This document shows positions 53,200 through 64,000 of a stretch of 64,000 nt of DNA, one piece after another. Positions within the stretch are counted from its first letter, which is position 1, and every line of letters begins with the position of its first letter. The position numbers were made by a program, and so were the translations under genes. The DNA is from Protopterus annectens (Eukaryota; Chordata; Ceratodontiformes; Protopteridae). The notes below the pieces were generated by a model. That model did not search any database. It saw only the letters and a program-made list of their open reading frames with translations, and had not been told where the DNA came from. The DNA lies in assembly GCF_019279795.1 (NCBI RefSeq), contig NC_056750.1:696576394-696640393 (forward strand), given 5' to 3'.

Positions 53200-56100
53200 T
53201 ATGCTCCTTTATTGGGTGTTATACAACAAATGAAGGATCCTCATTTGTTCCCACACCTGGCCATTTCCTAAGAATAAAGGGATATTTTCATGTAAGTTTT
53301 TAATTATCATGACATATTTGCTAATTATTATTTTCCTGAATCATCCAGACCCTCTCAAGCCTAGCTGTTCTTTTAATGCGTCTATGTTATTTGATATATT
53401 TTTTATAATGTTCCACTTGCTACAAGGAGCCTCTCTGTATATTTTCTCTTTTTCAGTGTCCAAGCATTCAACATATATCTTCATCAATGTATTAAATGTG
53501 AAGTTATAGTGATCCCTAAGTTCATATCAGTTTCATATTTCCAGAGGATGAAGGGCTCTTCCCTACTGTCCATTGTCTTGCTTACTTAACACTCTTAACT
53601 GTTTTTGTCCATCTTTGCCTGCATCTGCACATGTTGCTTGCTTGTGTCTAGGAATTTTATCTTTAACATCTGCTAGATCCCAAATCTCCCTATCTCCCAG
53701 TTTTTCCTAAGTGTCAGCCATAAAGACTTTGTGTGAAGAGCCATAGACTTCTCCTGTATCTTTGCTCTCTTCCACGCGGTCTAACCCATTGTGCTATGTG
53801 AAGAAAGAAGTATCAAACCCCATTCCCATTTTGGATAGTAGGGTTAGAAGGTCCTGTCTTTGAATTCTATATTGACTTACTTCACCAACATACTCTTCAG
53901 GTAAGATGTGAATCATATCCTGCAAAGGGTGCTCACCCTTACCAGGAATTTTCTTATGATATGTACAATTTGAGAGAGAATCATAATCACTATAGCATTT
54001 ATTTTGCCAACTACTGTGCATGTGCTACCACCTCTCTTTTGTAAGACTTTATTTATTTTCTTACAAAGATGCTCCATACTTTGTTATAACCGTGCTTCAT
54101 ACATATAGCTCTCCTGTAAAGCTAGTAATATGGAAATCTTCACCTCCTGTATATCACCAGCTGCTACCCATCATTTTCCTTCCTTCACCCTTACCAGCAC
54201 TGTTTTATTAAAATTCTATGTCCTTCAAGACTCTTTGCTGAATCTGTCAAATATATCCAACACTACTGATAAAGTATTATCTAAGATTTAACCAATAAAG
54301 TACAATCATCTACATAATCATCATCTTTTCGCATGTATCTGTCCAGGCAAACACAACAACTGGAAAGCCCACAGAAATACCTTACTAAAAGGATACAAAG
54401 CCTAAACAACATCCTCCATGGACTAAATTAGCTTTTTCACTATGCTTAATATCCTACAGACTGCTAAGAGGTGACCTGTGTTTGGCATACAAAGCATGCT
54501 CTAAGCCATTACTGATGGATTTACTGCATATCAGCAAGTCAAATGGCATAAGAAATACTTAATCTAGAGATCTAAACCTCTTCTGCAACATCAACAGAGC
54601 AGCTTGGAATGACAGGTATATCTCGCAGAGGATACCACTGCTAAAAGATTGCCCATCCACATAAAATAATTTTAATCCCTCTCCAAATTCAAGCACAACT
54701 TAGATCTATGGATGGAAAACAGAAAATTTACTCCAGGACTTCCCATGTACTACTAATGGACAGAGGCAGCTCCTAAATGCTTTACCTCATGCATGGGTCC
54801 CCTCAAATTATATATGGTATGATTCTAGTTATTTTCATTACGGGTAACATATAATTATTGACCATGGAATGGCTAAGGCCAGTCTATAACCAAATGGCAT
54901 AGGTTATTTCGAGCACAAAAAGGGAAACTGACTATGCTTAAAATGACCACAAGGGCAGCTAGCCTAGTACTTGCCTAAGAACATTTAAAGCTGAAACATG
55001 TCCTTATCCCCAGTTCATTCCTTCTGTGTAATGTCTCATAAACTCACAAAACCAACTCCTCAGTTACTAAGAGAAATAATCTTGGCAAGAAAGGGCATCC
55101 CTCCTTAGTCCCTCTGGAGATTTTACCTGTTGTAGATATTCCACTATGTATTAAAACATCAAAATGGGTTTATCACGCATAATCTTAATCAACTGAATGA
55201 ACACAACCCCAAAACCCCTTTGCTGCAATACTTCAGACAGAAAGTATACTGCATTAAAAGCTTTGTTAATGTTGAATACAATTATCTCAAATGTACCGAT
55301 ATCTTACTTGATGGTTTTCAAGAAAACTAGCAAATTCCACCAATTATCAATACTCTACCTGACATTAATTAATAAATCCATTTCATTCTGCCCATAAAGT
55401 CTTCTCACCCAATCATTTTGCTACAGTTTTTGCAAAAAATCTTATATTCAAATAATTAGCCAAGTCTATTTTTTCTTCTCTTTCTGTATTACAAAATTTC
55501 TAGCATGTTTCTTGTCAGCTGGGATCATTTTTGTCCTGCAGATTTAATTATAATGTCCTAATCTGGTAAGTGCAACTTTTTCTCCAATTTATACAATTTT
55601 GGGGGAAATCCACTTGGATCTGTTACTTTCCCTGTCGTTATGTTCTGTATGGCTATCTGGATGTCCTGCAATATAGTAAGAGCATTTAACTTTAATTGAC
55701 CCACGTAGTCTACTGCCTTCCTATAGAATGGACTTTGAAACCATCCTTCTGTATGTACCTCCTTGTGTTTCCGGTATATTGACTCAAAATATAGTTAAAA
55801 GGCTTCCCTTAATTTATTGGGTGAATCTAAAATCTGTCCTCCTTTATTCTTTATGCTTTCCACCACTTTGTATATGTTTCTCTTTATACATCCCTGCTAT
55901 ATGTTTCATACTTCTCAACCATTGGCAGCCAATAAAAGTCATTTTGGTGTATACTTTCTGCTTCTACCTTTGATATTGTTAACTGATCCAGCTCCCCCAT
56001 TAAGATATACAATTCTTAATCAAATAGGGTAAACTATTGGTCTCTCCCAATATTAGATTCTAGAACTATCTTAACCTGTTTTGTTTCTCCAGCTCCCTTC

Positions 56101-56460
56101 TGTCACCATTACATGACCCATCAGAGCTGCTTTTACCCACTTCCACCATAAAACATGCAGTACATCTCTCCCAAGGGTCATATTGAATACTACTATATGG
56201 ATTTCACTCCTGTGCAGTTCCTATTTTCTTTGGTCCTCCATTTATACCAAGCCCATCTCCATGTGCTTACTCTGTTTTGCTTTGTTTTGCTTTTGCTGCA
56301 CAAATATTGGGAAACCTACATGAGCACAGTTTGAATTATAATGGTCTAATATTGTAATCTGCCTCACTCTTGCTTGATCTGTTTTGCCTATGAGAAAATA
56401 ATACAGCCCACTGCCCTGAACACCTTCCTCTGCAAAAAAGACAGACATCATCTTTTTACC
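53200..56460 (-). mobile_element. L1-clade (L1/Tx1-type) LINE relic, minus strand
   Basis: Read from 56460 downwards the fragments follow L1 ORF2 order. First comes an endonuclease end: minus frame 56242-56451 has GLYYFLIGKT and ITILDHYNSNCAHV, matching RIDYFLIS...I...SDHAPV. Next, a linker at about 55560-55880 reads ALTILQDIQIAIQNI and DPSGFPPKLYK, matching ITxxEIxxAIxxLxxxKxPGPDGFPxEFYK. Then RT at 55050-55330, with TKEGCPFLPRLFLLV matching TRQGCPLSPLLFxLV. Further RT and C-terminal remnants run towards 53200. All are full of stops. A younger LINE piece interrupts it at 54325-54990, and another LINE abuts its endonuclease at 56470. Confidence 0.7.
54325..54990 (+). mobile_element. LINE 3' relic inserted in the L1-clade element, plus strand
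   Basis: It carries the ORF2 thumb with stops (QLESPQKYLTKRIQSLN-like, RLLRGDLCLAYKACSK-like, NRAAWNDRY-like) and the 3'UTR of the subfamily at 40985 (CTTTACCTCATGCATGG, CTCAAATTATATATGGTATGA, ACCATGGAATGGCTAAGGCCA), ending GCCTAGTACTTGCC. Its orientation is opposite to the surrounding L1-clade relic, so it is a later, 5'-truncated insertion. Confidence 0.75.
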
Positions 56461-56564
56461 TTATATGTTTCTTCATATGTTCATAGGTAGGTACTGAGCT
56501 ATTGGCCCTAGGGCCTATATAAGCCTACCCAAAAACGTACCCTGGATTTCACCACCCAAGAAAA

Positions 56565-57417
56565 TTATCTTCCTGTGCCCCTGTCGAGCAGAGCCACAGA
56601 GGTGATTCCCTTGATGAATTTCCTATTTTCCATCCAATCATCAAGATTTTTCTTGAAGAGTGCTAATGAGGAGCCTTGTTTGATATAGATAGGTAGTTTG
56701 TTCCACAGTATGGGAAGTTTATGGGACAGGAATCTATCCCTCCAGCATGTTCTGTTTATTGTGGTGATATGGCTTAGGTCCCTAGAGCATGTAGCTCGGA
56801 GGGATTTCTTTAAGTGGAGCATGTCCAACAGCTCCGGGTTTGACATAGCTTTGAATGTTAGGCAGAGATCACATCTGAGTACGCAATATGTGATGGAGTA
56901 AAGCTAGAGTTGTTTGAGATGGTCTGCATAGGGCATCTGTTTGAGGCCAGTAATCCTCTTTATGAGGTATTTCTTGCGGCCTTTCCAGTTGTTGTAGATG
57001 TTGTGTGAGGTACATACCAAAAGGAGCTTTGTACTCTATAATGCGTCTAATGCATGATGAGTAGAGGGGAACAATGACCTCTTTTTTCCTGGATGAGAAA
57101 CTTTTTGTGATGAGGTGTGCCACGTAGAACAATTTCCTGACTACTGTGGTGATGTGATTATCAAAGGACAGAATACTGTCCACCTGTGTCCCAAGGTCTC
57201 TTATCACACTTTCGGTGTTAAGTAGACTACTACCTATGTGGTAGCTCATGGGTACAGAGTTTTTACCAAAGGGAATGACAATGCACTTTTTGGCATTGAG
57301 CTTGAAGCCTTGGCTTTGACACCAGGCATCTGTCTTAGTGAGGCACTTTTGTAGGATGTCCACATCATTAGGAGTTTTGATTATGGCTCCTAGTTTGCAG
57401 TCATCTGCGAATTTCAT
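56565..57417 (-). pseudogene. LINE ORF2: RT motif C to C-terminus
   Basis: The frame 56869-57417 begins with MKFADDCKLGAII (both catalytic aspartates kept) and runs through CQSQGFKLNAKKCIVIPFG, VIRDLGTQVDSILSFDNH, PLYSSCIRRIIEYKAPFG and LQQLERPQ, before shifting. The frame 56565-56846 holds the C-terminus: NPELLDMLHLKKS, TTINRTCWRDRFLSHKLPIL, NKLPIYIKQGSSLALFKKNL and the ending SVALLDRGTGR. One frameshift separates the two. Confidence 0.88.
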
Positions 57418-57429
57418 TAGCCAAAGACC

Positions 57430-58059
57430 TTATGCATTTGCCTGTATTTCAGAAATGTAGATACCAAACAGGAGAGGACCCAGGACTGAACCCTGTGGTA
57501 CTCCATCTGTCACTGGTCTGAAGTCGAATTTGGAGTCTGCTACTTTCACAGTGTGAGTTATTTCAGTGAGCCAGTTGGCAACCCATCTTGTGACATAGGG
57601 ATTTATACCTAGTTTAGTGAGTTTATCTATAATTCCAGAGTGGGGGATGGTGTCAAAAGCCTTGGCGAGATCTAGATAGGCTGTGTGGACCACCGTACCC
57701 TCGTCTATGTCTTTGGTGACTGCTTCAAAGAAGTCTATCAGGTTTGGGAGACATAATCTGCCTTTTACAAACCTGAACTGGGTGGGGTCCAGAGTTTGGA
57801 GATTACCAATGTCTTTGTTTATAAATTCCATGATGATATGTTCCATGGCCTTGCAGACAAGGCTCGTTAGGCTAATGGGGCGGTAGTTCCCAGGGTCAGT
57901 GGTAGCTCCCCCTTTGTGGAGTGGGATAACCGTCGCTGTGCACCATTCAGTGGGCGCAAAGCCTAAGGTGAGTCTATGATTGAACATGGTGCTTATGTGG
58001 GGTGCCAGTTCATTCTGTAGTTCACGTGGAATGCAGCCTGGGATGTTGTCAGGTCCCAT
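57430..58059 (-). pseudogene. LINE ORF2: RT fingers and palm motifs A-B
   Basis: A continuous 209-aa frame: MGPDNIPGCIPRELQNEL, FAPTEWCTATVIPLHKGG, NYRPISLTSLVCKAMEHIIM, QFRFVKGRLCLPNLIDFF, YLDLAKAFDTIPHSGII (motif A intact), WVANWLTEITHTVKV, GVPQGSVLGPLLFGIYISE (motif B intact). It ends at a stop just before motif C. This is the clearest reference for the family's RT in the window. Confidence 0.9.
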
Positions 58060-58176
58060 GGATGCTGTGTTTTTGGCTTTGGAGAGTGTGGTTTTTACCT
58101 GTGCAGCCGTGATTACAGGAACGTTGCATTCTTCCGCTATAGAGATGGGCCCTTTAGTGGGTTGGGGGTGGTAAAG

Positions 58177-59007
58177 TTAGCAATGAAACCTATCTGCCAG
58201 GATGTTGGCAATATCAGTTGATTGTGTATATTTAGTGCCATTGTACTGTAACTCAGAGCAGATCTGAGTGTTGCCATTGAGATTCTTAACATAGCTATAG
58301 AATGCTTTGTGGATGTCTTTAGAATCAGTGGCAATTTTGTTTTCATAAGTAGCTTTGCAGGATTTTATGAAGGATCTCAGCTTCTTACTGAGGCTGACCA
58401 AGGAGGTCCTCCAATCATGGAATTTTACTCTTTTTTTTGCAACAGTTTCTTTCTTCTGTTATAGAGTTTGTTTATGGCAGGAGACCACGAGATTGTCTTC
58501 CTTTTTTTGGAGGATAGCATCTTGGTTCTGTTAGGGATAGCACAATCCATGCACTCCTGTAAGTGCTTATAAAGTGCATTTGTGTAGGATTCAGCAGTCG
58601 TACCTCTATTGTCAGTCTGCATGGGTGTCGTGAAGTTTGCCACTTCTGTCTTAAGAAGCGTGAAGTTGGCTTTGGAGAAATTTTTTATGGTGGTTTCCCT
58701 AATGGAGGGTGGGGGCGGGATGTCGATATCTGACCAAAGAGGAACTGACCTCTGGTGTGGAAGACCGGTCAGCCATGTTGGTAATGACCAGGTCTAGGAT
58801 ATTGCTGCCCTTGGTGGGGGTGTGGATAAGTTGATCCAAAGTGTTGGAATTTATGAATTCCAAAAAAAGTTGAGCAAAAGAGTTGGTACATGAGTAGTTT
58901 TCCCAGTTAATGGTGGGGTAGTTGAAATCGCCCATTATTAGGGTGTTGGGTTGTACCCTAATATTTTCCAGTGTATCAAGAAATGAGGAGTGGGAATCCT
59001 GGGGCAT
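58177..59007 (-). pseudogene. LINE ORF2: endonuclease C-terminus and linker fragments
   Basis: Frames 58699-59007 (LIMGDFNYPTINWENYSCTN, intact GDFN; TPTKGSNILDLVITNMAD), 58425-58643 (CAIPNRTKMLSSKKRKTISW, SPAINKLYNRRKKLLQKK) and 58177-58401 (SFIKSCKATYENKI, DSKDIHKAFYSYVKNLNGNTQ, DIANILADRF). They are in the expected order with frameshifts between. The SDH motif was lost near 58720-58735, where several bases appear deleted relative to 7665-7685. Confidence 0.85.
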
Positions 59008-59113
59008 GGTGGGGGATCTGTAGCAAGTTACAATTTGGGTTGCGGTCTTGCCCAGAGTTAGTTACACTTGGATAATCTTGGATGCATTATGCTGAGCAAC
59101 TAGCCTGGAGGTG

Positions 59114-60480
59114 TTATATATCTATTGAGTCTTGTTCTTTCAATTTTGTCTTCAACTGCTACAGAGTTCTAACATGTTTATTTTTTCTCATGCAACCTGT
59201 CCAGTTCTGGATTTACTATAACATTAAAGATGTTCTATAGGCCATTTCTGCAGTTTCCTAAGGAAGTAGAGGAATTCTTCCTTTACCCGAATATGTGTTA
59301 GAGGCTATACTTCAAGGGATCCTAGACCACCTGGATGTTTTTGCAGAGAGCCTCATGAGACCCGCCATATCTCAGTCTTTCCCATACTTTAGCATAGAAG
59401 CAGTTTAAGAAGTCCTTAGGCTCTAAAATTTCAGCTCTGAGCCCAGAAAAAATCCGGAAACTGTCTCTCAGGGGCTAAAGGTGTTCGATTATGTTGAAAG
59501 AATAAAAAGGCTGAATAACCATTAGAAAAGAGAAGAGTTCACTGGCACAGTTTTATACGTTGGTATACTTGCCGATTTCGTTTAACCTCACACAGAGAGT
59601 CGATCAGCGTTAGCTGCTGAAAATATCTCAGGTCTCAATTCTAATGTGGTTTAGTATTGGACAGGAGTTTGGAAGGTATTGAGTGTTACCACAGACAAAC
59701 TTTGGTTTAGCCACTGTGCCTCTGCGTGGCCTAAGCTGGCACAGAGCCAGGCGTCGCGGCTGCAACTGTCTCAGGTTTAACTTCAGTGGGGGGCCCAGCC
59801 TGTGAGTAGGGGATAGCCATTTTGAGGGATGGAGAATTTAGCTGAGTCTCCTGTGGCAAGAGTTTTGTTTACCTGAGTACAGTAGAGTAAGTTGTTTCAA
59901 AAGTTTTAAAGAACACTGCATCCTGAGCTAAGTTTATCGGAGCAAGAGTCTATCTTCCAGGGTCCCAGGTTTAGTGCAAAGACCATCTCCGAAGACATTT
60001 AATAATATCCTGTATTCTCGATGGGAAGAGCCTGGGGTAGGTCACAGGCTGGCTGGGCAGAGCTCAAGGTTCTTTTAGGGCCTGAACCAAGGTTGGGTTA
60101 GGCGCAGAATTCCACCCGAGCAGTACTGTCCCCAGCCTGCAGCCTTTTGGGAGCCCAAAGGCAGACCTGACACACAACCTTCTCTGCGGGCAGCAGCTAC
60201 TTGCTGTTAAAAATCCTGTTCCTCCTGATAAAGGGGCATTTTTGATTCAGACAAAGTTGTTGGGATCCATCAGCATGGTTACGAATGTTTTGTTTCCATA
60301 CCTTGCACACAAAACAGGCCTTATTGAAGTCTACAGATTCAAAGGCAGGTATTACTGAAGCTCAAACCAAGAAAATGTCCAATGTGTTCTGTGCCTACGG
60401 TGGTCCAAATGGCCAGAATGTGGGGGGATTCGCCCTACTCTGCCCCTCTTCAGGAAATTTGGCTGAGGGATCAGACCAAA
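59114..60480. other. Unassigned interval, partly CpG-richer
   Basis: The first 120 bp may continue the L1-clade relic, but no motif was recognised. From about 59550 to 60200 CpG dinucleotides and GC content rise (for example CCAGGCGTCGCGGCTGCAAC at 59750), unlike the surroundings. It could be the 5' part or left terminal repeat of the DIRS element that follows, or a promoter-like region. No gene was identified. Confidence 0.35.
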
Positions 60481-61490
60481 GGCTGAGCATGTTAGCTTTC
60501 ACAATTTTGGCCATATCTCAGTCAAATGTTGTTTGTCAGCTAGCCACCCTCAATGGAGGACAAGGCTAAGTGCTTGCCCACTGTTAAAGAAAGGTGCAGC
60601 ATTGGTAAGTTTAGCAAAAGGAAAGAAGTGCATATATGTTATCTATCCTGCTTATTGCAGAGTCTTCATTATTGTGCTGGAAATTGGGCAGATGGCTTCA
60701 AGGTTTGTGATAGCAACAAATCTGCAACCTGCTCAGACTTGCCTGAGCTTACTCAAGAATAGCTTACTTCTTTTTAAAAGAAGCTGAATCTATCTCTGCT
60801 GAGAGCACCTTTGGCAAGAAATAATTTTGAAGTACATAATGTCCACTCTGAGAGGCCAATTTGTACCTTGCAACCTTTGTGTATTCTGAAAACACCTCTG
60901 CAAAGCACCCTCTTTTTTAATGTGTTCTAAATAGCATCCCAGTCAGAGACAGAAATCATTGCCAGATTCAGTTTCCAAGCACCCGGCAATTTACTAATTT
61001 TGGATTTATCTATCCCTTACAGTTTCTGGATATTCAAATTCCAAGTTGACGCATAACAGCTTTAGTGTATGGTGGTGTGCTCATATGCTTCCCCTAACCA
61101 ATGGAATTTGCAGATTGTTCAATGAAATCTCCACCTGCTGGAAAATCACAATTTCAGTCAATTGCTACCTTGTCATCTTGCAAACTGCCTGCGAGTATCT
61201 GGGAAAGGTTGGATAACAGATAGCTTACCACAGGCGCAAAGGAACCTGCAGATATTGCCGGCCAGACGACTGCGTGATTCCGCCCAGTGATTGCTCAGAC
61301 TGGAAATCAGATAGCACATAAGATGCCTAAGGAGATCTGAGCACGGAACAATCAACAGTCAGCAAAATAAAAGACAACAACGTTTCTCAGATGCATTCTC
61401 AACCGCTTATGCCAAAAGAATCTTTCACATTCACCAACCATCAACACAACTGACAAACTCTTCTGACCAGTCCTGCAAGAACAAGGGAAC

Positions 61491-61808
61491 ATGGCATTAG
61501 ATTCTGGTGCTTGCACACGCCAAATCAGGATTGAGGAAGCCAGAATCCTCTCAAAAATGTTTTCACACAGCACTGCCACAGACCCACGAAATCAAATACC
61601 TGCATCTGGCAACTGTGGCTCAGAACACCAAACAAGGGACTCCTTCGAAATTGACAATTCTAACGACAGATGCCCCAGACACGCTTGGGGAGCCCATCTA
61701 GTTGGCTTCTCCACTAAACCACCAGCTGCCTTGATCAGAAAGAAAATTTTTTCATGGAAGGAAAGTGGTTCAGGATGCTCTTTCTTTCAGTTCGGAAAAA
61801 TCATCTAA
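61491..61808 (+). pseudogene. DIRS RT-RNase H junction fragment
   Basis: The frame includes EEARILSKMFSHSTAT and later CPRHAWGAHLVGFSTKPP. The overlapping frame 61507-61701 supplies KLTILTTDAPDTLGEP. Reading both, the TTDA-x-x-x-x-WGAHL RNase H signature of DIRS/Ty3-related pol is evident, with one frameshift in its middle. The aspartate of TDA is the first RNase H catalytic residue. Confidence 0.65.
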
Positions 61809-63519
61809 AGTTGCCCTTTCCACCTCTGCCTCTTCTCCCCAAAGGTCTTCTAACAAGCCGACACATTTCCCCAAGTGCATTTTAGCACCACACCATGGGT
61901 CGGCTTAGCACTGGTACCCCATTACTAGGAGTCTGGTAGGGCTGGAGCAATAGCCTGGCTCTTGCCAGCCCTGTACACAGTCATGGATCCCTTCACCTAA
62001 TCTCTGTCATCTTCATGTGGTTCATCATACAGCCTGGCATAAAGCAGGTTGACAGGACTGTAACAAGTTAAGAAAACCACCATTTTTAAATGTAAGCCAT
62101 TAATGCAAAAAAATCATGTGCCCACAAGGAAGTAGATTTTGTCTTATGGGAGGGATTTTTTTTTTTGGATTTTTCTTTCTGGCCTCGCAACACTGATCTT
62201 TCTTATGTTGTCTGGCAGCTCATGTCTCACTGGTGCCACAAAGGTTTAAGAGCATCACCCATTAAAATTTCTGCTGCTTTGTTTTGCAACACACTATGAT
62301 TGTGACTTACCAAATTTTACATAAATGTATGGAACAATTAAGAGTTAGAGAACAGTGTACGAGCCCCCCCCACTTCAGATTTTTTTTTGGATGCAAGCAC
62401 CATTTTTTGAATGAGACCCTCACTCTACAGTGTTTTGCTTGAAATACTACGCTGGATTAGCTTCTTTTTTTGGGCCATTACTTCTTTTCAGTCACTATCC
62501 TAATCACGCAAGTTCTTCTGAATTATTGTTCCCTTTTTTATAAGGCTAGATGAGATTTTCTTTCCATAAGGATAGGGTTCTAAACCCCATTAATTGTTCT
62601 TTTATATTCTAAGAAGAATGCTGTCAATACTGGGCAAGAATTTTTTTGCCCTGCAAGATGTGCACAGGCAGTTCGATCACAAGATATTAGGATAATACAC
62701 TAGATTTTAGCAGGCTCAGCCTAGAAATTTAACCTCTTTGCTTTGAGTTTTAAGGCAGTCTTGCGTGTCGTTTTGCTTTGAGTTTTTCAAGGCAGGGCTT
62801 GTTCAAAACAAACTATTTCCTTTCTAAGTGGAGGAGATTTGCATTTGATTTCTCAGCAGTTCCACTAGGGGCTGCCCACCAACTGCATTCCTGGCTCAAT
62901 AAAACAAGGGCTATTCATATTTTGGAGGCAGCTACTTGAGTGGCAAAGGATATTTCTTTGCATTAGCTTAGAACTAGCCTAGTACAAATCTAGGGCTGGT
63001 TTTACCACCTTATTCTTAACAAGGCATGTTGACAGCTCCTGCTTCCTTATGATTTGCCAGCCTCAGTACCAGCTCCTGCTAGATTTGCCAGCCTCTCTTG
63101 GGACTGCCTCAATTGGGAATGAAGAGCATAGTACAGCTTTGAACATAATAGAACCTGCCATGTTCCTGTACTCTCCTTACTGTCCACATGTCCATGTTAA
63201 TGTGGAATGAAGCTCCACACAGTTTTGCGTCCTTCCCTCTGGGTTCCATCTGTATTTTGTGTTATATTGTGTACTTTTTATATTAATTGTATATTTTTTG
63301 GTGCAGGAGTGGTTGGTGTTTTTTTTTTGATGGTTGTCTTTTTAGGGGCTCTGAAAAGACTGTGGAAGACTGGCTGGGGCAATGCGCGCCTATGGATTCT
63401 GTCATGCCCCTGCATTTACTAATGCCAGTGCTTGACCGGCGCCTCTTGACAACCAGCCATATATATATGTATTGATTCCGACTGACTGACCTGGATCACC
63501 CAATGAGCAGGAATGGATC

Positions 63520-63558
63520 CTCGAACATCTACATTTATGGTAGGTACAAAACTGTACT
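63520..63558 (+). repeat. DIRS right terminal repeat, outer end
   Basis: CTCGAACATCTACATTTATG, then GTA-GGTAC-AAAACTGTACT, matches the minus-strand reading of 13000-13042 and the plus-strand text at 13390-13430. It marks the outer end of the second DIRS element, and sequence after 63558 is flanking DNA. Confidence 0.8.
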
Positions 63559-63711
63559 TCTCCTCCTATCAGTTGTATATCCCCTTATCTATTACCGCTT
63601 TCCAGTTTTAAAAAAAAAAGTCCTCAGAAAATGTCACCATCAGCATTGCTATAACCTTATATTACCCTGTCAAACTTATTCTACAAGATTCAAGATTCCA
63701 TCTTAACTTTC

Positions 63712-63893
63712 AAACTCCAGTGAAACAGAATTACCCCAAACTCCAGTGAAACAGAATTACCCCAAACTCCAGTGAAACAGAATTACCCCAAACTCCAGTG
63801 AAACAGAATTACCCCAAACTCCAGTGAAACAGAATTACCCCAAACTCCAGTGAAACAGAATTACCCCAAACTCCAGTGAAACAGAATTACCCC
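63712..63893 (+). repeat. Minisatellite, 7 perfect copies of a 26-bp unit
   Basis: The unit AAACTCCAGTGAAACAGAAT+TACCCC starts at 63712, 63738, 63764, 63790, 63816, 63842 and 63868, with no mismatch by eye in any copy. Perfect identity points to recent expansion or ongoing homogenisation. It is 150 bp from the DIRS end. Confidence 0.98.
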
Positions 63894-64000
63894 TCTCTTT
63901 CCATCACCAGCTTTGTGATCCATTACTATGCTTGTGTATTCTTTCTCCGGTAAATCATATGCTTCTTTCTTTATTTTAATCTTAATCTTTATTTTAGCTC

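Larger units (their letters stand above)
56470..59113 (-). mobile_element. CR1-type LINE, 5' truncated, minus strand
   Basis: It reads from the endonuclease (59113) to the 3'UTR and tail (about 56479). The RT is the best preserved in the window: the 209-aa frame 57430-58059 holds fingers, motif A and motif B without interruption, and motif C follows in the next frame after a single stop. It is truncated at the 5' end inside the endonuclease, as is typical of incomplete target-primed reverse transcription. The truncation edge is followed by TTATATATCTATT and the 3' side by TTATATGTTTCTT, possibly a decayed target duplication. Confidence 0.88.
60500..63558 (+). mobile_element. DIRS-type retrotransposon relic, plus strand
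   Basis: Three pieces in DIRS order: a Cys/His-containing gag-like frame (60553-60762: KCLPTVKERCS...; HICYLSCLLQ...; HYCAGNW), RNase H sequence at about 61640-61720 in two frames (LTILTTDAPDT then AWGAHLVGFS, matching TDASxxGWGAHL), and the right terminal repeat end CTCGAACATCTACATTTATG at 63520, shared with the DIRS copy at 13000. The recombinase was not recognised between 61800 and 63400. RT remains may lie in the frames around 61170-61640. Very decayed. Confidence 0.65.

Noticed and set aside
63712-63893. CRISPR-like repeat array
   Set aside because: Units are directly adjacent with no spacers and the context is vertebrate; it is a minisatellite.

Overview
This is non-coding, repeat-dominated DNA from a vertebrate with a large genome. 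There are no bacterial-style genes. Nearly every long open frame is a fragment of a retrotransposon protein, broken by stops and frameshifts, and the rest is AT-rich DNA with microsatellites. The mix is CR1/L2-type LINEs, RTE and L1-clade LINEs, Penelope-like elements, DIRS tyrosine-recombinase elements, and tRNA-headed SINEs with the 3' end seen in HE1/DANA (V-SINE) families. This points to a fish-grade or amphibian-grade vertebrate. A lungfish would fit well and a caecilian or salamander is possible, but the species is an inference. All alignments were made by eye.

Layout. 1-1.2 kb: one plausible host coding exon on the minus strand (1018-1197) with a possible 3'UTR running off the left edge. 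2.3-9.4 kb: rearranged CR1-type LINE copies, minus strand. 9.6-10.2 kb: microsatellite, a foldback element and a SINE relic. 10.6-13.0 kb: RTE LINE relic, plus strand. 13.0-15.9 kb: DIRS relic, minus strand. 16.2-16.8 kb: second foldback element between microsatellites. 17.3-21.6 kb: long CR1-type LINE, minus strand, whose 5' end abuts an array of about 3.9 copies of a ~610-bp unit (21.6-23.96 kb). 24-29 kb: mostly unique, with an L1-clade tail. 29.4-32.3 kb: two CR1-type LINEs joined head to tail, plus strand. 32.3-33.9 kb: Penelope-like element split by a SINE with a perfect 15-bp target duplication. 34.4-34.9 kb: the best-preserved foldback element. 37-43.5 kb: older L1, CR1, L3-like and SINE relics. 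44.3-45.1 kb: an old LINE. 45.2-50.4 kb: the most complete CR1-type LINE, plus strand, with tandem 5' monomers. 50.4-50.6 kb: fourth foldback element. 50.7-56.5 kb: old CR1/L2 and L1-clade relics, and a Penelope-type sequence with a hammerhead-like motif. 56.5-59.1 kb: a 5'-truncated CR1-type LINE, minus strand. About 60.5-63.56 kb: second DIRS relic, plus strand. 63.7-63.9 kb: a perfect 7 x 26-bp minisatellite.

The most unusual observations are: (1) four scattered foldback elements sharing a C-run/GTGGGGAAAAGGG-like core while their inverted arms differ between copies, three of them lying in TA/CA microsatellites; (2) two CR1-type LINEs whose 5' regions carry unrelated tandem monomers but share one short block, suggesting swapped promoter monomers as known for mammalian L1; (3) a hammerhead-ribozyme-like motif at about 52.6 kb. 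The DIRS and Penelope relics and the candidate host exon are further points for checking.
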